This document shows positions 1 to 6,029 of a DNA stretch of 8,834 bases, piece by piece. The notes under the pieces are model-generated. The model was given only the letters and a program-made list of their open reading frames with translations, was not told the origin of the DNA and did not search any database. This DNA comes from Gammaproteobacteria bacterium (GTDB lineage Bacteria > Pseudomonadota > Gammaproteobacteria > GCA-001735895), in assembly GCA_015494335.1 (NCBI GenBank), contig WGBK01000008.1:1-8834 (forward strand). Reading direction: 5' to 3'. Both the position numbers and the translations under genes were made by a program. Within the stretch, counting starts at the first letter, position 1. Every line of letters begins with the position of its first letter.

Positions 1-658
1 GCATCATCTCCAGCAGCCACTGGTGCTGCAGGCTCTCCGGAACCAGGATCAGCACCCGTCGGGCGCGTTCGGTCAGCAGTTGCCGGTGCAGAATCAGGCC
101 GGCCTCGATGGTCTTGCCGAGTCCGACCTCGTCAGCCAGCAACACCCGCGGCGCATGGCGGTTGGCGACCTCATGGGCGATATAGAGCTGATGCTCGATC
201 AGACTGGTGCGGCAGCCGGTCAGACCCTGCAGATCCGAACTGCCGAGGATACTGGCAATCTTTTGCGTGCGCGCACGCAGCTCGAACCACTTGTTGAAGT
301 CCACCTGGCCGTTGAGCAGGCGCTGCAGCGGCTGGTTGAGCTGCAGAAAATTGTTGATCTTGCCTTCGGGCAACCGCACTGCCTGACCCTGGTCGTCCTC
401 GCACTGGTAGACCCGGAGCCCGTTCGACTCCTCCACCGCGAGCACTCGCAGTTCGCGCCCGTCCTGATCAGAGATGCGATCACCCTCGGCAAAGGCCACC
501 CGCGACAGGGGTGCGCTCTGCTTGGCGTAAACGCGAACCTCGCCGGTGGCCGGAAAGATGATGCTGACGGTACGATGCTCGACCTCGATCACCATGCCGA
601 TGCCGAGTTGCATTTCGCCGGCACTGACCCAGCGCTGACCGATCGTGAACTGCTGCAT
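1..658 (-). CDS. rapA: RNA polymerase-associated helicase-like ATPase RapA, N-terminal part (cut by window edge)
   Basis: Partial gene: the first 219 codons are visible and the rest lies beyond position 1. RapA (HepA) is a Swi2/Snf2-family ATPase that binds RNA polymerase and helps recycle stalled or post-termination complexes in the cytoplasm; the E. coli protein is about 970 residues. The translation follows E. coli RapA closely: an N-terminal Tudor-like region (residues 1 to about 110, beginning FTIGQRWVS and containing TVSIIFPATGE), then TSLIEHQLYIAHEV, RHAPRVLLADEVGLGKTIEAG (about 169-187; Walker A lysine K182) and VLILVPESLQHQWLLEM. The DEAH box and second RecA lobe are outside the window. 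The ATG at 658 has a GGAG Shine-Dalgarno 5 nt upstream (664-667) and a sigma70-like promoter further up. It diverges from bioD. The family assignment is near certain; whether the full gene is intact cannot be seen. Confidence 0.95.
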   Translation of the reverse strand, partial: MQQFTIGQRWVSAGEMQLGIGMVIEVEHRTVSIIFPATGEVRVYAKQSAPLSRVAFAEGDRISDQDGRELRVLAVEESNGLRVYQCEDDQGQAVRLPEGKINNFLQLNQPLQRLLNGQVDFNKWFELRARTQKIASILGSSDLQGLTGCRTSLIEHQLYIAHEVANRHAPRVLLADEVGLGKTIEAGLILHRQLLTERARRVLILVPESLQHQWLLEMM

Positions 659-690
659 TGGAACTCCGGCGGCTTGCGTAAAGGCGTCGA

Positions 691-718
691 ATTATACGCT
701 CCGACCGGCGTCTGACCA
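691..718 (-). promoter_or_regulatory. Sigma70-type promoter for rapA
   Basis: Reading the minus strand, a perfect -10 hexamer TATAAT (691-696) is preceded by a 16-bp spacer and a 4/6 match to the -35 consensus, TGGTCA (713-718). Transcription would start near 684, giving a leader of about 25 nt that contains the rapA Shine-Dalgarno. The position, 33 bp upstream of the rapA start codon and in the right orientation, supports the call. No experimental signal is available. Confidence 0.7.
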
Positions 719-781
719 GATCCCCTTCGCGCCGAAATGCCGTCGCTTGCCACCGTTTATCGGGTTTGCAGCCCATTCACC

Positions 782-786
782 AGGAG
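782..786 (+). promoter_or_regulatory. Shine-Dalgarno AGGAG that decides the bioD start
   Basis: AGGAG lies 5 nt before the ATG at 792. A competing AGGA (808-811) lies 7 nt before a second in-frame ATG at 819. The first site is the better match to the 16S tail, so 792 is preferred. The 819 start would give a 224-residue protein, closer to the usual BioD length. Confidence 0.55.
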
Positions 787-791
787 CTATC

Positions 792-1493
792 ATGCCGGCT
801 CGCCCGCAGGAATCTTCCATGCCCCGAAATCAAACCCATCAGGGCCTGTTCATTACCGCCTCCGACACCGGCGTCGGCAAGACCCGCATCGCCCGCGAAC
901 TGCTGCTGGCCGCTCGCGCTCGCGGATTGTCCGTGCGTGCCCGAAAACCCGTGGAATCCGGTTGCGATTGCAGCGATGGGGAGTGTCTGGCCAGCGACGC
1001 GCACATCCTGGCCGAAGCCGCCGCTGAACCGGACGACCGGGTCGTGACCCCCTATCGCTTCACGCTGGCCGCGGCGCCGGACCGGGCCGCACGGGCCGAG
1101 GGTTGTCGCATTCACCTCGAACAGTTGGAGGCCGCCGTTCGACGGGATGTGAACAGCGGTGATTTCCTGGTCGTGGAAGGTGCCGGCGGACTTTGCTCGC
1201 CCCTGGCCGAGGATGGCTTGAACCTGGATCTGGCTGGCAGGCTGGGGCTGCCGTTGCTGATCGTCATCGCCGACCGTCTCGGCGCCATCAACCAGGCGCT
1301 GCTGACCCTGCGCACGGCCCGGGCCGCGGGCCTGGAGACCCGGGCGATCCTTCTCAACCCCCTGGCTGCGCCATCACCCGGCGAGCCTGATCTCGACAAC
1401 GCCGAAGACCTGCGCCGGCATTGCGATGTGCCCGTCCTGTCGGGCCGTTACGACTGTTCGCTGGAGGAACTGCCGGACTGGCTGTTCGATTGA
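792..1493 (+). CDS. bioD: ATP-dependent dethiobiotin synthetase BioD
   Basis: Catalyses the penultimate step of biotin synthesis: ATP-dependent carboxylation and ring closure of 7,8-diaminononanoate to dethiobiotin, in the cytoplasm. From 792 the protein has 233 residues (family about 225). Visible motifs are the P-loop ASDTGVGKT (23-31), RKPVESG (51-57; K52 and S56 match catalytic Lys37 and Ser41 of the E. coli enzyme), VVEGAGG (127-133), ADRLGAINQALLT (160-172) and LLNP (187-190), in the family order. At the position of the E. coli Ser-Pro-His segment this protein has Ala95-Pro96-Asp97. The gene is alone: no other bio gene is in view, it diverges from rapA and its last 46 bp overlap the convergent glutaredoxin-like gene. 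No BirA-type operator was recognised upstream. The start could be 819 instead; the longer frame reaching back to 645 runs across the rapA promoter and is unlikely. Confidence 0.93.
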   Translation: MPARPQESSMPRNQTHQGLFITASDTGVGKTRIARELLLAARARGLSVRARKPVESGCDCSDGECLASDAHILAEAAAEPDDRVVTPYRFTLAAAPDRAARAEGCRIHLEQLEAAVRRDVNSGDFLVVEGAGGLCSPLAEDGLNLDLAGRLGLPLLIVIADRLGAINQALLTLRTARAAGLETRAILLNPLAAPSPGEPDLDNAEDLRRHCDVPVLSGRYDCSLEELPDWLFD

Positions 1494-1873
1494 ACGTTGT
1501 CCGCGCTCGCGCCGAAGCGCTGCTCGAGAAAACGAATGATGTCGCCGGATTCGTACATCCATACATCCTGACCGTCGGACTCGATGCGCAGGCAAGGTAC
1601 CTGGATGCGTCCACCGCCCTGTTCCAGCTCCTTGCGCCAGGGGCTGCCCCGCTGCACATCGCGGGTTTCGATGGGCAGGTTGAGGCGGTGCAGGGCGCGC
1701 CGAGTCTTGATGCAGAAGGGGCAGGCCTTGAGCTGGTACAGCTTCATGCCCTTGAGCTGCTCCTCGACCAGGCGCTGTTGCTCCGGCGCGCGTTGCATCG
1801 GCTTAGGCCGGGTCATCCAGTCGAAGAACATGACCAATCGGCCCAGTCCCTCACGCAGTAACTTGAGTATCAT
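1448..1873 (-). CDS. Glutaredoxin-like protein with N-terminal amphipathic extension
   Basis: A 141-residue protein with a glutaredoxin/GST-N-type thioredoxin fold. The core (about 43-120) contains KLYQLKACPFCIKTRRALHR with the redox motif C51-P-F-C54, the cis-proline loop IQVPCL (P93), and YESGDIIRFLEQRF, the usual glutathione-binding and final helix region. Such proteins reduce disulfides or glutathionylated thiols; the substrate here is unknown. Residues 1-20 form a hydrophobic or amphipathic helix (ILKLLREGLGRLVMFFDWM) that may sit on the membrane, followed by a basic and then acidic linker. After F120 comes a Ser/Gln-rich tail, mostly encoded inside the overlap with bioD. The start at 1873 is chosen because AGGAG (1880-1884) precedes it by 6 nt and the upstream extension does not look like protein. 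I recall similar N-terminally extended glutaredoxin-like proteins in marine gammaproteobacteria, so the architecture is probably conserved, but no alignment was made. Confidence 0.87.
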   Translation of the reverse strand: MILKLLREGLGRLVMFFDWMTRPKPMQRAPEQQRLVEEQLKGMKLYQLKACPFCIKTRRALHRLNLPIETRDVQRGSPWRKELEQGGGRIQVPCLRIESDGQDVWMYESGDIIRFLEQRFGASADNVQSNSQSGSSSSEQS

Positions 1874-1879
1874 GGTTTT

Positions 1880-1884
1880 CTCCT
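1880..1884 (-). promoter_or_regulatory. Shine-Dalgarno AGGAG that decides the glutaredoxin-like gene start
   Basis: On the minus strand AGGAG is followed by 6 nt and the ATG at 1873. The reading frame is open as far as 1954, but the extra 27 codons span this site and encode a basic, non-conserved-looking stretch, so 1873 is the likely start. Confidence 0.75.
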
Positions 1885-1915
1885 GTCGGCCAGGGGAGGC
1901 TCTGATCGATTCATG

Positions 1916-2062
1916 GCATCTTGTGGTGAAAAATCGTCCATTTCTGCGTTCCAAACCTTCACAATAGCTTGCTACAAGGTGAATCGCTCAGCGAGAGAAG
2001 GCCCCCTGGGGGGTTGCGTGCGGTTTGCGCCTTGAATTGAACGATTTTCCACCACAATCTGC
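1916..2062 (-). ncRNA. Candidate structured RNA / long inverted repeat upstream of the glutaredoxin-like gene
   Basis: Two arms, 1916-1944 and 2034-2062, are inverted repeats with 24 of 29 positions complementary. The central 20 bp (1921-1940 with 2038-2057) have two mismatches, and both become G-U pairs if the minus strand is transcribed. Between the arms are three nested hairpins: 1958-1983 (TTCAC with GTGAA, continued by CTTG with CAAG), 1984-1994 (TCGC with GCGA) and 1998-2033 (AAGGC with GCCTT, enclosing a C-run/G-run stem). Two junctions have no unpaired nucleotides (1983/1984 and 2033/2034), so the helices could stack into a compact multi-branch fold. It could be a structured 5' leader of the glutaredoxin-like gene, an independent small RNA, or a small terminal-inverted-repeat element. 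No known RNA family was recognised. Confidence 0.35.
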
Positions 2063-2091
2063 TCACGTCAGAATCAATCAGAGCTTCCCAA

Positions 2092-2120
2092 GAAAAAAGG
2101 GAGCCAGGCTCCCTTTTTTC
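2092..2120 (-). terminator. Rho-independent terminator of the tkt-gap-pgk-pyk-fba operon
   Basis: A perfect palindrome around position 2106: GAAAAAAGGGAGCC on the left pairs with GGCTCCCTTTTTTC on the right. As RNA it forms a 13-bp stem with a 3-nt loop. Read on the minus strand the GC-rich half-stem is followed by six T, a textbook intrinsic terminator 26 bp after the fba stop. Its symmetry would let it act in both directions, but no plus-strand gene is seen running into it. Confidence 0.92.
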
Positions 2121-2146
2121 ACAAGGCTGGCCTTGAGTGGAAGGAA

Positions 2147-3184
2147 TTACTCGTAGAACTTGTACATTTCTTCCAGTGACTTCGGCTTGATCTTGTCGGC
2201 ATGGCCGGCGGAGCCAAAGGCTTCGTAGCGTGCCTTGCAGATCTCCTTCATGGCCTCGGTGGAAGCCTTGAGGAACTTGCGAGGATCGAAGTTGCTCGGG
2301 TTCTCGGCCAGGTGCTTGCGGATGGCGCCGGTGGAAGCCATGCGCAGATCGGTATCGATGTTGACCTTGCGCACGCCGTGCTTGATGCCTTCGACGATCT
2401 CCTCGACCGGCACGCCGTAGGTCTGGCCCATGTCGCCGCCGTATTCGTTGATGATCTTGAGCCAGTCCTGGGGGACCGAGGAGGAACCGTGCATGACCAG
2501 GTGGGTGTTGGGGATGCGAGCGTGAATCTCCTTGATGCGGTCGATGCGCAGGATGTCGCCGGTCGGCTCCTTGGTGAACTTGTAGGCGCCGTGTGAGGTG
2601 CCGATGGCGATGGCCAGAGCGTCCACGCCGGTCTGGTCGACAAAGTTCGCGGCTTCGTCGGGGTCGGTCAGCAGCTGGTCCATGTCCAGCTGGCCCTCGG
2701 CACCGTGGCCGTCTTCCTCGCCCATCATGCCGGTTTCGAGAGAACCGAGGCAGCCCAGTTCGCCCTCGACGGATACGCCGCCGGCATGTGCCATTTCAAC
2801 GACCTTGCGCGTGACTTCGACATTGTATTCGAAGGTGGACGGGGTCTTCATGTCGGGCATCAGGGAACCGTCCATCATGACGGAGGTGAATCCGGACTGG
2901 ATCGAGCGCAGGCAGACTGCCGGCTCGGAACCGTGATCCTGGTGCATGACCACCGGGATATGCGGATACATCTCGACCGCGGCCGTAATCAGGTGGCGCA
3001 GGAAGGGCTCGCCCGCGTAGGAACGCGCGCCGGCACTGCCTTGCATGATGACCGGGCTGTTGGTCTCGTCGGCAGCCTGCATGATCGCATGCACCTGCTC
3101 CATGTTGTTGACATTGAACGCCGGCATGCCGAAATCGTGCTCGGCTGCATAGTCCAGCAACTGTCTCATTGAAATAAGCGCCAT
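2147..3184 (-). CDS. fba: Class II fructose-bisphosphate aldolase, Calvin-cycle subtype
   Basis: Zinc-dependent aldolase that interconverts fructose 1,6-bisphosphate with dihydroxyacetone phosphate and glyceraldehyde 3-phosphate in glycolysis/gluconeogenesis; the subtype also handles sedoheptulose 1,7-bisphosphate in Calvin-cycle organisms. It has 345 residues. Class II landmarks are HQDHG (81-85, catalytic Asp83 and zinc ligand His84), VEGELGCLGSLETG (139-152), AIGTSHGAYKF (193-203, His198 zinc ligand), LVMHGSSSVP (229-238, His232) and the phosphate-binding VNIDTDLR (274-281). The sequence resembles the Pseudomonas Fba/CbbA type rather than E. coli FbaA. GGGGAG (3190-3195) lies 5 nt before the ATG. 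It is the last gene of the operon, 40 bp after pyk and just before the terminator. No Rubisco or phosphoribulokinase gene is in view, so autotrophy cannot be inferred from this subtype. Confidence 0.97.
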   Translation of the reverse strand: MALISMRQLLDYAAEHDFGMPAFNVNNMEQVHAIMQAADETNSPVIMQGSAGARSYAGEPFLRHLITAAVEMYPHIPVVMHQDHGSEPAVCLRSIQSGFTSVMMDGSLMPDMKTPSTFEYNVEVTRKVVEMAHAGGVSVEGELGCLGSLETGMMGEEDGHGAEGQLDMDQLLTDPDEAANFVDQTGVDALAIAIGTSHGAYKFTKEPTGDILRIDRIKEIHARIPNTHLVMHGSSSVPQDWLKIINEYGGDMGQTYGVPVEEIVEGIKHGVRKVNIDTDLRMASTGAIRKHLAENPSNFDPRKFLKASTEAMKEICKARYEAFGSAGHADKIKPKSLEEMYKFYE

Positions 3185-3224
3185 AATGACTCCCCTTTTC
3201 TCTGTTGAGTGAATTGAATCGTTG

Positions 3225-4697
3225 TCAGTCCGTCGCCGCCGGCATGTCGCCGACCTTGACGATCTTCATTGCGTTGGTGCCACCGCCGGTGCCCATCAGG
3301 TCGCCCTTGGTGATGATCACCAGGTCACCGTCGGTAACCACGCCTTCTTCCTTCAGCACGTCGATGGCGATCTGGTTCGCCGCCGCGTGATTGTTGTCCT
3401 TGATCACCGGAAAGTCCACCGGCGTCACGCCGCGATACAGGGATACCTTGCGACAGGTGTCCTCGTGGGTGGACAGGGCATAGATCGGGATCCCCGAACT
3501 GATGCGCGACATCCACAGGGCGGTGGAACCGGACTCGGTCAGCGAGGCGATGGCCCGCACCTTGAGATGGTTCGCCGTGTACATGCTGGCCATCGCAATA
3601 GCCTCATCGACGCGCTTGAAGGTGGTATCCAAGCGGTGATGGGAGCGCAACGCGGCGGTCTGCTGCTCGGCATTGCGGCAGATGCGCGACATCGCGCTGA
3701 CCGTCTCCACCGGGTAGAGGCCGCTGGCGGTTTCCGCCGACAGCATCACCGCATCGGTACCGTCGAGCACGGCATTGGCCACGTCGAAGACCTCGGCGCG
3801 GGTCGGAATCGGGTTCTCGCGCATCGACTCCATCATCTGCGTCGCGGTGATCACCACCCGGTTGCGATCGCGGGTCAGCTTGATCAGCCGCTTCTGCACC
3901 GCGGGCAGCTGGTCATCGCCGATCTCGACGCCGAGATCGCCGCGGGCGATCATGATCGCGTCGGAGGCGTCGATGATGGCCTCGATATTGTCCAGCGCCT
4001 CGGCGCGCTCGATCTTGGCGACGATGCCGCCCTTGCCGCCGGCCTGACGCAGCAGCGTGCGCGCCAGTTTCACATCGCCGGAATTGCGCGGGAAGGAGAT
4101 GGCGATGTAGTCGGCATCGATATCTGCGGCCACCTTGATGTCTTCCTTGTCCTTCTCCGTCAGCGCCTCGGCGGAGAGGCCGCCGCCGCGCAGGTTGATG
4201 CCCTTGTTGTCGGAGAGGATACCGCCGATCAGCACCTTGGTGACGATGCGACTGCCCTCGACCTGCTCCACCCGCAGCACGATCAGGCCATCGTCGAGCA
4301 CCAGAGTATCGCCGGGCTTCACGTCCTGCGGCAACTTGCGGTAGGTGACGCCGACCGCATGTTCGTCGCCCTCGTCGACGCCGAGATCGGCATCGAGCAC
4401 GAAGGTCTGACCGTTCTCCAGGCGCACCTTGCCCTGCCTGAAACGCTGGGTACGGATCTTCGGACCCTGCAGATCCACCAGCACGCCGACGAAACGATGA
4501 TTGGCGGCGGCAAGCCGGCGCACCTTCTCGGCGCGGGCACGGTGTTCCTCGGGGCTGCCGTGGGAGAAGTTCAGACGCACCACGTCGACGCCGGCCTTGA
4601 TCAGCCGGTCGAGGATCTCGTCGGACTCGCTGGCCGGGCCGAGCGTGGCCAGGATCTTGGTCCGCCTCAATACGACATTGGTGCTGTCGGCATCCAT
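3225..4697 (-). CDS. pyk: Pyruvate kinase (PykA-like)
   Basis: Transfers the phosphate of phosphoenolpyruvate to ADP, giving pyruvate and ATP, the last step of glycolysis. The protein has 490 residues, the size of bacterial pyruvate kinases, and tracks E. coli PykA more closely than PykF from what I recall of both. Visible landmarks are RRTKILATLGPAS (11-23), RLNFSHG (41-47), DLQGPKIR (75-82), SFPR (201-204), IVAKIERAE (225-233, catalytic Lys228), IMIARGDLGVE (248-258, metal and phosphate site), ITATQMMESM (283-292) and VMLSAETASG (317-326). The C-terminal domain (about 355-485) carries the allosteric region. The start is the ATG of a TAATG overlap with pgk and has only a weak upstream purine stretch, so translation is probably coupled to pgk. 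The gene is intact and in the same operon as fba. Confidence 0.97.
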   Translation of the reverse strand: MDADSTNVVLRRTKILATLGPASESDEILDRLIKAGVDVVRLNFSHGSPEEHRARAEKVRRLAAANHRFVGVLVDLQGPKIRTQRFRQGKVRLENGQTFVLDADLGVDEGDEHAVGVTYRKLPQDVKPGDTLVLDDGLIVLRVEQVEGSRIVTKVLIGGILSDNKGINLRGGGLSAEALTEKDKEDIKVAADIDADYIAISFPRNSGDVKLARTLLRQAGGKGGIVAKIERAEALDNIEAIIDASDAIMIARGDLGVEIGDDQLPAVQKRLIKLTRDRNRVVITATQMMESMRENPIPTRAEVFDVANAVLDGTDAVMLSAETASGLYPVETVSAMSRICRNAEQQTAALRSHHRLDTTFKRVDEAIAMASMYTANHLKVRAIASLTESGSTALWMSRISSGIPIYALSTHEDTCRKVSLYRGVTPVDFPVIKDNNHAAANQIAIDVLKEEGVVTDGDLVIITKGDLMGTGGGTNAMKIVKVGDMPAATD

Positions 4698-5887
4698 TAC
4701 TTGCCCAGCTCGGCGGCCTTCTCCTCGAGCATCACGACGGCAGGCAACGGCTTGCCCTCGAGGTACTCGAGGAAAGCGCCACCGGCGGTGGAGATGTAGG
4801 ATACCTTGTCGTAGATGTTGTACTTCTGAATCGCGGCAATGGTGTCGCCGCCGCCGGCGAGGCTGAAGCCCTCGGCTTCGGCGATGGCCATGGCGATGGT
4901 GCGGGTGCCTTCGCCGAACTGGTCGAATTCGAACACGCCGACCGGGCCGTTCCAGACGATGGTGCCGGCCTGCTTGATGATATCCGCGAGCACCTGGGCC
5001 GATTCCGGACCGATATCGAAGATCATGTCGTCATCGGCCACCTGGTCGACCTTCTTCAGAGTCGCCTCGGCATCCTCGGCGAACTCCTTGGCCACAACCA
5101 CATCGGTGGGGATCGGGATATTGGCGCCGCGGGCCTTCATCTTTTCCATCAGCATCTTGGCGGTATCCACCAAGTCTTCCTCGCACAGGGACTCGCCGAC
5201 ATTGTAGCCGGCAGCCTTGATGAAGGTATTGGCGATGCCGCCACCGACCACCAGCTGGTCGACCTTCTCGGACAGGGCCTCGAGAACCGTCAGCTTGGTG
5301 GAAACCTTTGAACCGCCGACGATGGCAACCATCGGCCGCGCCGGGTTGGCCAGGGCCTTGGCCAGATTGTCCAGCTCGTCGGCCAGCAACAGGCCGGCGC
5401 AGGCCACGGGAGCGAACTTGCCGACGCCGTGAGTCGAGGCCTGGGCGCGATGGGCTGTGCCGAAGGCATCCATCACGAACACATCGCAGAGCGCGGCGTA
5501 TTTCTTCGCCAGTTCCGGGTCATCGGACTTCTCACCGGCATTGAAGCGGACATTCTCGAGCAGCACCACCTCGCCCTCGGCGACTTCCGGCGCATGCTCC
5601 AGGTAATCCTTGATCAGAGGTACCGGCTTGCCGATCTTCTCGGACAGGCACTCGGCCACCGGCTTGAGGGAGTTTTCCTCGTCGTACTGGCCTTCGGTGG
5701 GACGACCGCGGTGCGACATGACCATTACCCGGGCGCCCTGCTTGACGCAGTATTCGATGGTCGGCATGGAGGCGGTGATGCGGGCATCAGAGGTGACCTT
5801 GCCATCCTTGACCGGCACATTCAGGTCGGCGCGGATCAGCACGCGCTTGCTGGACAGGTCGAGATCAGTCAGTTTGATGAAAGCCAT
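4697..5887 (-). CDS. pgk: Phosphoglycerate kinase
   Basis: Converts 1,3-bisphosphoglycerate and ADP to 3-phosphoglycerate and ATP (reversible), in the cytosol. It has 396 residues, a normal bacterial length. N-terminal domain motifs for the phosphoglycerate site are RADLNVP (19-25), R36, SHRGRP (58-63), LLENVRF (109-115) and AHRAQAS (145-151). The nucleotide domain has VGGSKVSTK (190-198, Lys194), WNGPVGVFE (312-320), AGGGDT (344-349) and STAGGAFLEYLEGK (366-379). AGGAG (5895-5899) lies 7 nt before the ATG. It follows gap after a 142-bp spacer with hairpins and overlaps the start of pyk by one base, so gap, pgk and pyk are probably co-transcribed. Confidence 0.98.
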   Translation of the reverse strand: MAFIKLTDLDLSSKRVLIRADLNVPVKDGKVTSDARITASMPTIEYCVKQGARVMVMSHRGRPTEGQYDEENSLKPVAECLSEKIGKPVPLIKDYLEHAPEVAEGEVVLLENVRFNAGEKSDDPELAKKYAALCDVFVMDAFGTAHRAQASTHGVGKFAPVACAGLLLADELDNLAKALANPARPMVAIVGGSKVSTKLTVLEALSEKVDQLVVGGGIANTFIKAAGYNVGESLCEEDLVDTAKMLMEKMKARGANIPIPTDVVVAKEFAEDAEATLKKVDQVADDDMIFDIGPESAQVLADIIKQAGTIVWNGPVGVFEFDQFGEGTRTIAMAIAEAEGFSLAGGGDTIAAIQKYNIYDKVSYISTAGGAFLEYLEGKPLPAVVMLEEKAAELGK

Positions 5888-5927
5888 GGAAAATCTCCTG
5901 CGGATATTGGGAATGGGGTATCGAAAC

Positions 5928-5963
5928 CGTTGCCTGAAGCCGTCCTGGCGGACTCAGGCAACG
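5928..5963 (-). other. Long hairpin in the gap-pgk spacer
   Basis: CGTTGCCTGA (5928-5937) pairs perfectly with TCAGGCAACG (5954-5963), and the stem continues with GTCC/GGAC (5942-5945 with 5950-5953) around a TGGC loop, leaving a 4-nt bulge (AGCC) on one side. This gives 14 bp in total. There is no T-tract on either strand, so it is not an intrinsic terminator; an mRNA-stabilising or processing role is inferred from its place between gap and pgk. Confidence 0.65.
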
Positions 5964-5978
5964 ACTCCCGGCCCGATC

Positions 5979-5994
5979 CGCCCGCAAGCGGGCG
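5979..5994 (-). other. GC-rich hairpin in the gap-pgk spacer
   Basis: CGCCCGC AA GCGGGCG is a perfect 7-bp inverted repeat, effectively a 6-bp stem with a CAAG tetraloop. It is the second of three consecutive hairpins in the 142-bp spacer. No T-run follows, which argues against termination. Confidence 0.6.
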
Positions 5995-6006
5995 AACCGG
6001 ACGGAA

Positions 6007-6027
6007 GACCGTCGCTGCGAGCCGGTC
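6007..6027 (-). other. Hairpin directly after the gap stop codon
   Basis: GACCG (6007-6011) pairs with CGGTC (6023-6027), with an inner GCT/AGC stem around a GCG loop and a 2-nt bulge. It begins 2 nt after the gap stop codon on the minus strand. With the two hairpins beyond it, it could protect the 3' end of a processed gap mRNA. The function is inferred. Confidence 0.5.
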
Positions 6028-6029
6028 GA

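Larger units (their letters stand above)
659..791. other. Divergent intergenic region between rapA and bioD
   Basis: These 133 bp hold the rapA promoter and ribosome-binding site on the minus strand and the bioD Shine-Dalgarno on the plus strand. I see no convincing -35/-10 pair for bioD (a TTGCCA and a TTTATC are present but badly spaced) and no obvious operator palindrome. Confidence 0.7.

Noticed and set aside
23..715. 230-codon plus-strand open frame
   Set aside because: Antisense to rapA, whose minus-strand translation matches the family throughout.
645..791. Upstream extension of the bioD frame
   Set aside because: It crosses the rapA start region and promoter and has no family similarity; good ribosome-binding sites precede the ATGs at 792 and 819.
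1874..1954. N-terminal extension of the glutaredoxin-like frame
   Set aside because: It would include the AGGAG site and one arm of the inverted repeat, and encodes a basic non-conserved-looking segment.
2001..2013. C-run/G-run palindrome as a separate terminator
   Set aside because: No T-tract follows on either strand; it is better explained as the inner part of the 1998-2033 hairpin.
1916..2062. Insertion sequence or CRISPR-related repeat
   Set aside because: No transposase is present, the element is under 150 bp, there is only one pair of repeats, and no target duplication longer than 2 bp is visible; a non-autonomous element is left open in the findings.
3222..4799. 525-codon plus-strand open frame
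   Set aside because: It lies antisense to pyk and the end of pgk; the GC-rich codon usage of those genes keeps the opposite strand open. The translation is His/Gly/Asp-rich with no recognisable fold.
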